A stretch of DNA of 64,000 nt from contig NZ_JAERQK010000001.1 in the NCBI RefSeq assembly GCF_017912535.1, positions 248,001 through 312,000 on the forward strand, written 5' to 3'. Each line of letters opens with the position of its first letter. Position 1 is the first letter of the stretch. Under the pieces are notes generated by a model. The model did no database searches. It had not been told where the DNA came from and worked only from the letters and a program-made list of their open reading frames with translations. The stretch comes from Motiliproteus sediminis. GTDB taxonomy: Bacteria > Pseudomonadota > Gammaproteobacteria > Pseudomonadales > Balneatricaceae. A program made the position numbers and the translations under genes. Shown here piece by piece: positions 18,173-27,492 of the stretch.

Positions 18173-18646
18173 ATGAGGCGTGAACTGACTCTACGTCACC
18201 TGCAAGCGGCTGACGCCGCTGCGTTATGGCAACTGCTCTACCTGAGCGTGCACCGGGTAGGGCGAAAACGTTATCGCCAGCGTCAATGTGAGGCCTGGGC
18301 GCCCTCGACCGCCATGCCCGACGGCTGGCCAGAACGACTGGCGGCAACCACTACCTGGGTGGCTGAAGCCGCCGGCGAACCCCTGGGCTTTGCATCGCTG
18401 GAGCGGGGTGGGGTTGTCGATCTGTTTTACATCCACCCCGGATGGCAGCGCCGAGGCGTTGGGAGTGCCTTGATGAGACAGCTTGAAGCCGAGGCTCGCC
18501 AACGGGACATTGGCAGTCTGCAACTGCAGGCCAGTCTGAGCGGGTTGGCGTTCTTTGAGCGGGTGGGGTTTATGCGCCGGGGGATGCAGCTGCGCCGGTT
18601 GCGCGGGCGCAGCTTTATTCAGTTCCTGCTCTACAAGGGATTGTAG
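18173..18646 (+). CDS. GNAT-family N-acetyltransferase
   Basis: A 157-residue single-domain acetyltransferase. The acetyl-CoA-binding motif A is DLFYIHPGWQRRGVGSALMR (Q/RxxGxG/A type), and the C-terminal part GLAFFERVGFMRRGMQLRRL is typical of the fold. Substrate is unknown. It is monocistronic, divergent from the cytochrome operon and convergent with the glutaredoxin gene. Confidence 0.85.
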   Translation: MRRELTLRHLQAADAAALWQLLYLSVHRVGRKRYRQRQCEAWAPSTAMPDGWPERLAATTTWVAEAAGEPLGFASLERGGVVDLFYIHPGWQRRGVGSALMRQLEAEARQRDIGSLQLQASLSGLAFFERVGFMRRGMQLRRLRGRSFIQFLLYKGL

Positions 18647-18656
18647 AGAGCGGGGC

Positions 18657-18923
18657 TCAGGCGTCGATCACCCCTTGCTCGTTCAAAAAGGTCATCAGCT
18701 CGGTGTAACCGCCGATGTGGGCTTTACCACAAAAAATCTGCGGCACCGTCTCCACCGGCTTGCCGACGGTTTTTTCCAGGTCCGCTTTGCTGATCCCCTC
18801 CTTGTGGATATCGAAATAGCGGAAGTCGAGCTGATAGCGCTCGCAGACCTCTTTGGCGCGACTACAGAAGCCGCAGCCTTCGCGACCAAAAATAGTGATT
18901 CGTTCCATCATGGACTCCGTCAT
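18657..18923 (-). CDS. Glutaredoxin (GrxA-like)
   Basis: A small thioredoxin-fold protein (about 83-88 residues) with active site CGFC in IFGREGCGFCSRAKEVCERY, cis-Pro in ETVPQIFCGKAHIGGYTEL and the GSH-binding GGY. Best start is ATG 18908 or 18911 (MERITIFGREGCGFC); the frame extends to 18923. It reduces disulphides or deglutathionylates proteins using glutathione. It lies 78 bp downstream of draG on the same strand and could be the last gene of the nifB operon, though it might have its own promoter. Confidence 0.88.
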   Translation of the reverse strand: MTESMMERITIFGREGCGFCSRAKEVCERYQLDFRYFDIHKEGISKADLEKTVGKPVETVPQIFCGKAHIGGYTELMTFLNEQGVIDA

Positions 18924-19000
18924 ACAGTACAGTGATTGAGCCCACTTTATCGCCGCGACGCCGCGAACTCAAACATCAGTGATCGCTTATGTGGTCGTGG

Positions 19001-19954
19001 TCACCTCAGTGCTACCGGTGCCATCGCTACCAACGACTCCGCTTGCTGCACTACCTCTCGGCGGATCTCGCCATCGAGCGCTTTCAGCCAGCGCGCCGGA
19101 ATTGCCCGTTCTCCGTAGCAAGCACCGGCCAGCATGCCGGCGATGGCGCCGGTGGTGTCGGCATCGCCGCCGCGGTTGACCACCTCGACCAGGCAGTCTT
19201 CGAAGCTGCCGGTGTCGAACAGTCCCTCGAACACCACGCGCAGGGTATCGCCGATGAAGCCGCTGGGGTTGCGGCAGGCGCGGCGACGAAAGTTAAAAAC
19301 ATGGTGTGATGTCGCCAACGGCTGAGCAAAGCGGTGTAGTTGCTGGCCCAGGGGGTGGCCACCGAGCAGCGCTTGCAGCATCAGAATCACGGTCTCGGTA
19401 CCCGCATCCGACAGTGGGTTGTTATGGGTGATGTGGGCCTGACAGCGTGAGGCCGCGCGCACCTCTGCTTCGCTGCAGCCAAAAGTGGCCAGCGCGATGG
19501 GCAGGCAGCGCATGCAGGCGCCGTTACCCGCGCTCATCTCATCGTCCGGCATTACCGTGGTGCCCTGCAGGCGGAACTGGCGAATGCCGGCGCGCACCGT
19601 GTGGCCGATATCCACCGGTTTGGCGCGCATCCAGGCATCGAAACTGTGGGCGATGGCAGAGGCTTCAATAGCATGGCGATCGATAATCGCCCGCCCCAAC
19701 GCCAGCGCCATGGTGGTGTCGTCGGTAACCTGCCCCGGTTTGAGCTTCAGCCAGCCAGCGCCGATGATGTCACGGTGGACCCCGTATTGATGGGCGATTT
19801 CGGTGGGCGTCATGAACTCCACCGTGGCACCCAGCGCATCGCCTATGGCCAGACCGAGATAGCTGCCCCTCACCCGTTCCAGCAAGGTTGCGTCACGCTC
19901 CGGCGGCGGGTTATTCAGGACCAAAGCACTCATCAAAGTCGGCGCATTCGTCAC
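19001..19954 (-). CDS. draG: ADP-ribosyl-dinitrogen reductase hydrolase
   Basis: DraG removes ADP-ribose from the nitrogenase Fe protein and so reactivates nitrogenase after ammonium or dark switch-off. The 317-residue protein has the family's metal-binding motifs: GSYLGLAIGDALGATVEFMT, QVTDDTTMALALGRAI near the N terminus and GGDADTTGAIAGMLAGACYG near the C terminus. The GTG start (19954) lies inside the end of nifQ (43-bp overlap); ATG 19933 is an alternative. The partner transferase DraT is not in the window. Position after nifB-fdx-nifQ supports a nitrogenase role rather than a general ADP-ribosyl hydrolase. Confidence 0.9.
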   Translation of the reverse strand: MTNAPTLMSALVLNNPPPERDATLLERVRGSYLGLAIGDALGATVEFMTPTEIAHQYGVHRDIIGAGWLKLKPGQVTDDTTMALALGRAIIDRHAIEASAIAHSFDAWMRAKPVDIGHTVRAGIRQFRLQGTTVMPDDEMSAGNGACMRCLPIALATFGCSEAEVRAASRCQAHITHNNPLSDAGTETVILMLQALLGGHPLGQQLHRFAQPLATSHHVFNFRRRACRNPSGFIGDTLRVVFEGLFDTGSFEDCLVEVVNRGGDADTTGAIAGMLAGACYGERAIPARWLKALDGEIRREVVQQAESLVAMAPVALR

Positions 19955-20483
19955 AGGTGGGAGCGCGGCAGATGTACAGGCCTTCGGTTTCGCACAGTTG
20001 CTTGAACAGAAACTTCTTCCATTTCATATCACGGCTGTTGCGCGCGGCCAGCTCGGGGAAGTTGTGATCGAGCAACTGGCTGAGGGAGGCGCGGTTCCAG
20101 ACGCCCAGATCTTCCCACAGATGGTTGCTGCCCTGGCAGGCGGTGGCGATCAGTTCCGCCACCCAACGCACTTCATCGCTGTGGTCGCGGGCGTTGATCA
20201 GCAGTAGCTTGAGCAGATCCTGACGCAGATCGTCGAGGCGGTGATCCAGATTGCGCGACCAGGGGCAGGCACGAATGCTGGTTTCGCCGCCAAAGTAGAA
20301 CTGATGCAGTTGATCGAACTGCTCCTCGCCAAGGCCCAGCCATTCGGGTAGCACGCCGATGCCGCACTGCCAGCTTGATATGATCTCCGCCAGCAGTTCG
20401 CTGTTGGGGTGGCTGATGGCATGGGCGCGCAGGCGGTCCCGCTGCAACTCGCGGCTCCGCTCCATGGATAGCGCGCAGTTCAT
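19911..20483 (-). CDS. nifQ: Nitrogen fixation protein NifQ
   Basis: NifQ is an iron-sulphur molybdenum protein that supplies Mo to FeMo-cofactor assembly. The protein ends with the diagnostic cysteine motif C-x4-C-x2-C-x5-C (CRAPTCDECADFDECFGPE), preceded by MKWKKFLFKQLCETEGLYI, the conserved NifQ lead-in. I choose ATG 20483 because it overlaps the ferredoxin stop as ATGA; an in-frame upstream start at 20498 exists. It is followed by draG with overlap. The helical region in the middle matches family length (about 190). Confidence 0.92.
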   Translation of the reverse strand: MNCALSMERSRELQRDRLRAHAISHPNSELLAEIISSWQCGIGVLPEWLGLGEEQFDQLHQFYFGGETSIRACPWSRNLDHRLDDLRQDLLKLLLINARDHSDEVRWVAELIATACQGSNHLWEDLGVWNRASLSQLLDHNFPELAARNSRDMKWKKFLFKQLCETEGLYICRAPTCDECADFDECFGPE

Positions 20484-20770
20484 GGGGTTGCCCGCCACTC
20501 GTCAGCGGAACCCCCGTCCTGCAGCCGCAGGGTAGGCGGGATCCCGGTCAGCGAGCCCGGTGGATGGATGACATGGCCCAAGCCGTCCAGCAGCGCTTCT
20601 TCCACCGGACAGATACTGGCGCACTGCGGATCGGCGAAGTGGCCGGCGCATTCAGTACATTTCAGCGCGTCGATCTCGAACTGGCTTGCCCCTTGGGTAA
20701 TAGCATCGCTGGGGCAGACGTCCATGCAGGCGTAGCAGTTCACGCAGCGATCGGTAATGGATAGCGCCAT
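20480..20770 (-). CDS. fdxN: 2[4Fe-4S] ferredoxin, nif-associated (FdxN-like)
   Basis: A 96-residue ferredoxin with two cluster motifs: CVNCYACMDVCPSDAI (C-x2-C-x2-C-x3-C) and CTECAGHFADPQCASICPVE (C-x2-C-x8-C-x3-C). The longer spacing in the second motif is typical of the Alvin-type ferredoxins found next to nifB. Such FdxN proteins are electron donors for NifB or nitrogenase. It lies 16 bp after nifB and overlaps nifQ by 4 bp. The C-terminal tail of about 30 residues has no recognised domain. Confidence 0.9.
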   Translation of the reverse strand: MALSITDRCVNCYACMDVCPSDAITQGASQFEIDALKCTECAGHFADPQCASICPVEEALLDGLGHVIHPPGSLTGIPPTLRLQDGGSADEWRATP

Positions 20771-20786
20771 GGTGATCTCCTCTGCT

Positions 20787-22271
20787 TCAGGCGCTGGCTT
20801 CAGTAGCCAGTTCGCCGGTGGGTTGCAACTTTCCCTGCGCCAGCAGGTCGTTGTAAAACAGCCTCAGGCCGGTCTCGATAGCCTCGTAGGCGTATTCGCC
20901 TGAGGGCGCAATGCCAGCCTGCTCCAGCTGCTGCCAGGGACCGATACCGATCTTGGCCGACAGCACCGCCTGGCAGTCGGACAACGCGTTGAGGTGGCCC
21001 TGCAGACGGTTTTCCTCTTCGGGGCAGTCACCGGGACCGCCGCAATAGAGCTCCACCTTGCGCTGGCCCACATGCTCGACCTTGGTGTCGTCAACGCGAT
21101 AGATCAGAAACTCGGTGGCATGGCCAAAGTGCTGGTTGATCACTCCCTGGCCTGAGCTGGAGACTGCCATCAAAATGGCCGGGCCTCTGGCCGCCGTGGT
21201 GGTGTCGCTGTTCGCCGCTGCCTGATGCTCGGCATCCAGTTGCTCCAGAATGGCGTCGTGAACCTGTTTACGCTTGACCATGGCGGCGGCGTAGTCGATC
21301 TCTTTGCCCTCGATCTGGTCCAGAGTGAACTCCTGACCCCGGTCCTCGCCCAGCATACCCACCGCGTCGGCGCGGCACTGGCGGCAGTGGCGCATCATGC
21401 TCATGGAGTCGGCGCAGCTGTCCTGCAGCTCGCGCAGCTCGGCACCGGAGGGACTGCGCTGGCCGGTGAGGCCGTAAAAGGTGCCATGTTCGGCTTCGGC
21501 AATCAGCGGCATCACGTTGTGCAAAAAGGCGCCTTTCTCCTTCACCAGCTTGCTCACCTCCTTGAGGTGCTGATCGTTAACGCCGGGAATCATCACCGAG
21601 TTAACCTTCACCAGAATGCCGCGTTCCACCAGCATCTCCAGCCCCTTGAGCTGATTCCGGATCAGGATCTTGGCTGCCTTGACGCCGCGGATGCGGCGGT
21701 TGTTCCAGTAGATCCAGGGATAGATTTTGGCACCGATCTCCGGGTCCAGGCAGTTCATGGTGATGGTGACATGTTCGATGTTGTACTTGGCCATCTCGTC
21801 GGCAAATTCCGGCAGACGCAGGCCGTTGGTGGACACGCACAGCTTGATGTCCGGCGCTTCTTCAGCCAGCCGGCGGAAGGTGGCGAAGGTGCGGTCGGGG
21901 TTGGCCAGCGGATCGCCGGGGCCGGCAATACCCAGTACTGTCATCTGCGGAATGGCGGCTGCCACGGTTTTGACCTTGTGCACCGCTTCATCCGGAGAGA
22001 GTACTTCCGATACCACCCCGGGGCGGGATTCGTTACTGCAGTCGTACTTGCGGTTGCAGTAGTTGCACTGAATATTGCACGCCGGGGCGACCGCCACGTG
22101 CATGCGGGCAAAATGGTGGTGCGCCTTCTCGGAAAAGCAGGGGTGATTCTGCACCCGTTTGCGTAACGCTTCCGGCAGGTGGGCCAGGCTGTCGTCGCTG
22201 CTGCCGCAGCCTTTGGCGCTACAGCCGCTGGCCTTGGGCTCGTTGGCGGCGCTGGTGGCGATCAGTTCCAT
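20787..22271 (-). CDS. nifB: Nitrogenase cofactor biosynthesis protein NifB
   Basis: NifB is a radical-SAM enzyme that builds the 8Fe-core NifB-co, the precursor of FeMo-co. The 494-residue protein has the radical-SAM motif C-x3-C-x2-C in VAPACNIQCNYCNRKYDC, the downstream TVLGIAGPGDPLANPDRTFA block, other conserved Cys (CRQCRADAVGMLGED), and a C-terminal NifX/NafY-like domain (about residues 370-470; VSSSGQGVINQHFGHATEFL). It heads the operon nifB-fdxN-nifQ-draG. A sigma-54 promoter and a NifA site lie directly upstream. GGAG precedes the ATG by 7 bp. Confidence 0.97.
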   Translation of the reverse strand: MELIATSAANEPKASGCSAKGCGSSDDSLAHLPEALRKRVQNHPCFSEKAHHHFARMHVAVAPACNIQCNYCNRKYDCSNESRPGVVSEVLSPDEAVHKVKTVAAAIPQMTVLGIAGPGDPLANPDRTFATFRRLAEEAPDIKLCVSTNGLRLPEFADEMAKYNIEHVTITMNCLDPEIGAKIYPWIYWNNRRIRGVKAAKILIRNQLKGLEMLVERGILVKVNSVMIPGVNDQHLKEVSKLVKEKGAFLHNVMPLIAEAEHGTFYGLTGQRSPSGAELRELQDSCADSMSMMRHCRQCRADAVGMLGEDRGQEFTLDQIEGKEIDYAAAMVKRKQVHDAILEQLDAEHQAAANSDTTTAARGPAILMAVSSSGQGVINQHFGHATEFLIYRVDDTKVEHVGQRKVELYCGGPGDCPEEENRLQGHLNALSDCQAVLSAKIGIGPWQQLEQAGIAPSGEYAYEAIETGLRLFYNDLLAQGKLQPTGELATEASA

Positions 22272-22322
22272 CAGTTGACTCCTTGCTGGGTAACTCCCCA
22301 GAACGTTGTTACCGGGAGTAAC

Positions 22323-22337
22323 GCAAGGAGCGTGCCG
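22323..22337 (-). promoter_or_regulatory. Sigma-54 promoter of nifB
   Basis: Minus strand reads CGGCACGCTCCTTGC: GG and GC separated by 10 bp, with the -24 core GGCACG and -12 TTGC both perfect. Predicted start is near 22311, leaving a leader of about 40 bases. Confidence 0.85.
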
Positions 22338-22401
22338 CTGCCGTTGTCTATATCTAAGCTATTGTTTTTATGTGATGCCGAGGTTCATTGCAGGGTGTGT
22401 G

Positions 22402-22417
22402 TGTTGCAAATGTGACA
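22402..22417. promoter_or_regulatory. NifA upstream activator site before nifB
   Basis: TGTTGCAAATGTGACA is an exact TGT-N10-ACA, the NifA binding consensus, placed about 65-80 bp upstream of the -24 element of nifB. An AT-rich stretch between the two (about 22351-22372) could bend via IHF, but I do not find a good IHF consensus. Confidence 0.75.
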
Positions 22418-22539
22418 GCCATCAGCCGAGCCAGTGTCGTGAAGGGCACCAGTCAATGGGAGGTGCGATTTGTTGATCTGCCTCCTTGCGTCGATAGCGC
22501 GGATGACGATAATCGAGCGCAAACAAACTCAGGAAGAGT

Positions 22540-23022
22540 ATGGCCATGCGTTTACATCGCCTTATCTGTGTGCTGTTGACCGCCCTGGGTGTCGCACCTG
22601 TGCTGGCCGACAGCAGTCGCAACAACCCGACCATGGACTGGTTACCGCCGGCGGTTGACTGGCAGGACGCACAAACCCTGATCCTCACCCTTGACGACTA
22701 CTGGTATCAACCTAACGATATCGAGCTGACGGGCGACCAGCCGTACCGGGTAGTACTCAACAACGTCAGTGATGTCAGCACCCATGATCTGGTGGACCTG
22801 GCGTTTTTTCATGCCGTGGTGTTGTACAAGGTTAACGTCGACGGGATCGAACTGGTGACCCCGCATATCCATAACATCAGCCTGCGCCCCAACAGCAAGG
22901 CGACGCTCTACCTGGTGCCCAAGGTAGCGGGGGAGTATGAGGTGTTCTGCAGTGTGCCGGGACACCGGGAAGAGGGGATGGATGGATTGGTGACCATTAT
23001 CGAGCCCGGTAGTCCGCGTTAA
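22540..23022 (+). CDS. Exported cupredoxin-domain protein
   Basis: A 160-residue protein with a signal peptide (MRLHRLICVLLTALGVAPVL, cleaved near VLADS) and one cupredoxin fold. The type-1 copper ligands are visible: Cys, His and Met in VFCSVPGHREEGMDGLVTI (C-x4-H-x4-M) and a candidate first His in DVSTHDLVDLAFFH. It is likely a periplasmic electron carrier or copper protein. ATG 22546 has better spacing from AGGAAGAG than ATG 22540. It is divergent from nifB and shares the 268-bp regulatory region, and its stop overlaps the HDOD gene (TAATG). No sigma-54 promoter is visible in its own direction. Confidence 0.82.
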   Translation: MAMRLHRLICVLLTALGVAPVLADSSRNNPTMDWLPPAVDWQDAQTLILTLDDYWYQPNDIELTGDQPYRVVLNNVSDVSTHDLVDLAFFHAVVLYKVNVDGIELVTPHIHNISLRPNSKATLYLVPKVAGEYEVFCSVPGHREEGMDGLVTIIEPGSPR

Positions 23023-24041
23023 TGGGCGCTTTGTTGCGCTGGTTTAGCCGGTTATGGTGGCAGCGTGCGCCGCAGCCAAAGCCAAAGCGATCGTCGGCGA
23101 TTACGGCCTTGGTGGCTGCTCCGGCTTCAGTGGCCACTCAGACCGATGCTGAAGGCTTATCGCTGCGCTTTGTGACCTCTTTGCTGGTCGAGAACGAGGT
23201 TAGGCTAGACCCTAATCAATTCGAGCAAGCGCTGGGAAGCCGTTTACAGCGGGCGCTGGAGACGTTCAGCGATGACAACCTGCCCAAAATAGCCCAGGCA
23301 TCAGCCAGTATCCTGCATGAGATCAGCCAGCCTGATTATGATCGTGCCAAGGTGTTGTCTATTTTTCGCCAGGATCCGGCGCTGGCCGGCAAAGTGGTGA
23401 AAACGGCCAACTCCGCCGCCTATGCTAAAAGCCGGGTGCCGTTGTCCAGTCTTGATCACGCGCTCAGCATGTTGGGCGCTGACGGGCTGCGGCGATTGTT
23501 GCTGACCACGTTGGTGGCGGAAAACTTCGATATCAAACCGATCTATTTCAAACTGTTTGGCGCTGCGCTGTGGAACCACTCCTATCAAGTGGCGGTGGCG
23601 ACCGAGTATCTGTTACGTGGCGACAAGGAGCAGCAGTTCGTCGGTTACGTGTGTGGTCTTATTCATGATATCGGCAAGCTGGTGGTGTTTCGGCAGATGC
23701 TGACCCTGTTCGCCGAACTACCACCTGATCATACGCCGGCACCGGAAGGACTAGCTCGGTTGGTGGATCAATACGGGTTCCGGCTGACGCTGCGGGCGTG
23801 TGAGTACTGGGAATTGCCCGCTAGCTGGATTGCGCCCATGGTGGAGCTGCGGCAGCATCGCCAAGGTCAACCCTTGTCTGCGCTGGCTCAGGCGTTGTCG
23901 GAGGCCAATCATGCGGCGGAGATCTTCCGTCTGGAACAGTTGCAGCTGCTCGATGCGGCCGAACTCGACAGTTACCTGGCCGCATGCGGGTTAACGCCCA
24001 GCCGCTATCAGGAGCTCAAGCAGTGCTTCGAAACCCGTTGA
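23022..24041 (+). CDS. HDOD-domain protein
   Basis: A 339-residue protein. Residues about 95-290 form an HDOD domain (NLPKIAQASASILHEISQPD; KVVKTANSAAYAKSRVPLSS; DHALSMLGADGLRRLLLTTL; GLIHDIGKLVVFRQML). HDOD proteins lack most catalytic residues of HD phosphohydrolases and act in signalling. The first 70 residues are basic and Pro/Ala-rich with no recognised domain. Translation is coupled to the cupredoxin gene by a 1-bp overlap. The pair's function is not known. Confidence 0.85.
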   Translation: MGALLRWFSRLWWQRAPQPKPKRSSAITALVAAPASVATQTDAEGLSLRFVTSLLVENEVRLDPNQFEQALGSRLQRALETFSDDNLPKIAQASASILHEISQPDYDRAKVLSIFRQDPALAGKVVKTANSAAYAKSRVPLSSLDHALSMLGADGLRRLLLTTLVAENFDIKPIYFKLFGAALWNHSYQVAVATEYLLRGDKEQQFVGYVCGLIHDIGKLVVFRQMLTLFAELPPDHTPAPEGLARLVDQYGFRLTLRACEYWELPASWIAPMVELRQHRQGQPLSALAQALSEANHAAEIFRLEQLQLLDAAELDSYLAACGLTPSRYQELKQCFETR

Positions 24042-24356
24042 GCTAACCGGTACGGGTTACCCCTCTGATACCGGGCTATCCAAGGTGCGGACCCGGTAAG
24101 TCGGCTGCCCGAGGGGGCGGCAGCCATGCCCAACATTGGATGGAGCCTCATCTCGGAAAGGATCAATAGCAGCTGTTTCAGCTAGTGATGGCTCAGCCGC
24201 TCGCCTAGAACCTTTCAGCAGCGGCACAAAGCATCCTCTTCGGTTCACAGCGGCCCCAGTGCAGATATCCGTGACAGGCGTGTGACAGCGGGCGACCGCG
24301 TGCTGCGCAGCGATCGCCCGTTGACCGGGTGTCACACCCGGTTGAGATTGGGGTGA
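24042..24356. other. Intergenic region between HDOD gene and groEL (convergent)
   Basis: No credible gene. It holds two inverted repeats near the groEL end. ACCGGGT/ACCCGGT (24324-24342) is part of a perfect 9+1+9 palindrome, and CGGGCGA/TCGCCCG (24289-24295 and 24314-24320) lies just beyond. Neither is followed by a T tract, so termination for groEL would be non-classical. Confidence 0.6.
24324..24342 (-). terminator. Hairpin downstream of groEL
   Basis: A perfect palindrome (9-base arms around one central base) starts 15 bp after the groEL stop. As RNA it would fold as a 7-bp GC-rich stem with a 5-base loop. A U tract is missing. Confidence 0.4.
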
Positions 24357-26296
<1,940 letters not shown>

Positions 26297-26381
26297 ACCA
26301 ACAATTCCTCCTTCTTAACCTACTGATAAACAGGCAACAAAAAAGAAATAACAAGCACACTGCGGCGCTCGGCTTGATCAA

Positions 26382-26408
26382 ATATGAGCGGCCGTGCCTG
26401 CTTTCAAG
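26382..26408 (-). promoter_or_regulatory. Sigma-32-like heat-shock promoter of groESL
   Basis: On the minus strand, CTTGAA (26408 to 26403), a perfect sigma-32 -35 core, is followed after 13 bp by GCTCATAT (26389 to 26382), which matches 6 of 8 positions of CCCCATNT. Spacing fits the sigma-32 consensus. A weak overlapping GG-N10-GC pattern exists but its -12 half is poor. Confidence 0.6.
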
Positions 26409-26505
26409 AGGCCAAGGGAAAAATTTTTCATCCCCCCGACGCATCGCCGGGTGAGCGGCCCATTTGCTATTTTGTAGAGGTGTTTAGCCACTGGAGAGTT
26501 CGTCG

Positions 26506-27093
26506 ATGTCCCATCTGCACGACCTCGGCCGGAAGGATCTGGCTGAGTACTTTCGGCACCAGCTTGAGCATGAACTGAATGGGGAGCAGCAACAGGAGAC
26601 CCGCTGGTATCTTGGTGACCTGCTGGCGCGGTTCAGTCGTAGCGATCAGCTATTCAGCCACTGTCACGGGGATTTCAGCCTCCGCCCTCTGGCGATGCTC
26701 TATGACGATGCCCAACAATGCAGCCATGAACGCGAACGTTGCCTGGTGCTGCGTCAACTGGGTGATCAGGCCCTCTTTATGGGGGCGCTGTTTCCCGAGC
26801 ACTACGCCGGCAAAGGCATACAACGCGATTATTTTATCGGTATGGGTGGCGGTGCCTATGAGTACCTGTCTCACCATGCGCATACGCTAAAACAGGTATT
26901 CGCTGAGCTGGCGGAGCGGTTTGCCCACCTGCTGGAGCTACTCGCCCACATCTGTCAACGTCACAGACGATACAGTGCTAGTGAGGTAATGGCGCTCTAT
27001 CAACGCTGGCATCACAGTCGCAACCCCGTGCTGGCAGAGCAGTTGCGTTCCATCGGGATCAATCTGGATGAGGGCCCGCAACGCCCGCATTAG
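26506..27093 (+). CDS. Conserved-looking hypothetical protein between groES and nifA
   Basis: I do not recognise this 195-residue protein. It is soluble, largely helical, and rich in His, Gln, Arg and aromatic residues. Notable segments are FSHCHGDFSLRPLAMLYDD, QCSHERERCLVLRQLGDQAL, GKGIQRDYFIGMGGGAYEYL and LAHICQRHRRYSASEVMALY. Four Cys residues and several His could bind metal or haem, but there is no standard motif. Codon usage resembles the neighbours and the start is clear (ATG 26506 after GGAGAG). It is divergent from groES and convergent with nifA. The nif setting suggests but does not prove a link to nitrogen fixation. Confidence 0.7.
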   Translation: MSHLHDLGRKDLAEYFRHQLEHELNGEQQQETRWYLGDLLARFSRSDQLFSHCHGDFSLRPLAMLYDDAQQCSHERERCLVLRQLGDQALFMGALFPEHYAGKGIQRDYFIGMGGGAYEYLSHHAHTLKQVFAELAERFAHLLELLAHICQRHRRYSASEVMALYQRWHHSRNPVLAEQLRSIGINLDEGPQRPH

Positions 27094-27492
27094 ATGCACT
27101 CAGCAGGATCCTTGGCAGTAACAGCGCGACCGGGGCCGTCACCTGGGCTGGTTAGCGGTATCCGCAACAGCCAACTGCAATTGGAGTAGAGTCTATGCAG
27201 CAATGGGTTGGGATCATGGGTTATTGCTCGGTCGCCTCTATGGTAGGGGTGATCGGCTGCCGGTCTGTCGGCGGAGGTAATCCCCCGGAGTCTTGGGGAG
27301 TCAAGCCTGATGGTTTGATGCTGCCCGCATAGCGACCGCTCTGGTGGTACGGCGGCGTCCTTGGATGCCACCTCTTGAAAAATATGGAAACAGCCCCGCA
27401 GGGGGGGCTTCGGAGGTATCGGCAGAGCCCCGCGTTAGCAGGACGATCTGCTGCCAGACCGCCCTGCATTGCGTTAGCCCGGCCTGCACTGG
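27094..27492. other. 399-bp intergenic region downstream of nifA
   Basis: Short frames exist but none has a ribosome-binding site or recognisable product. The only structure I can support is the terminator-like hairpin at 27392-27409. No NifA or sigma-54 site was seen. Confidence 0.55.
27386..27409 (-). terminator. Candidate nifLA terminator
   Basis: On the minus strand AGCCCC, a 6-base loop, then GGGGCT (stem arms 27404-27409 and 27392-27397), followed by GTTTCCATATTTTT. It lies about 85 bp after the nifA stop. The T tract is interrupted, so strength is uncertain. Confidence 0.45.

Noticed and set aside
22279-22330. Inverted repeat CTCCTTGC (22279-22286) / GCAAGGAG (22323-22330) around the nifB leader, suggestive of a hairpin hiding the ribosome-binding site.
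   Set aside because: The distal arm is the -12 region of the sigma-54 promoter itself and should not be transcribed, so the RNA hairpin cannot form from this start.
26397-26416. GG-N10-GC pattern on the minus strand upstream of groES.
   Set aside because: The -12 half reads AAGCA and the rest of the -24 half is poor; no NifA site is nearby, and a better sigma-32-like promoter overlaps it.
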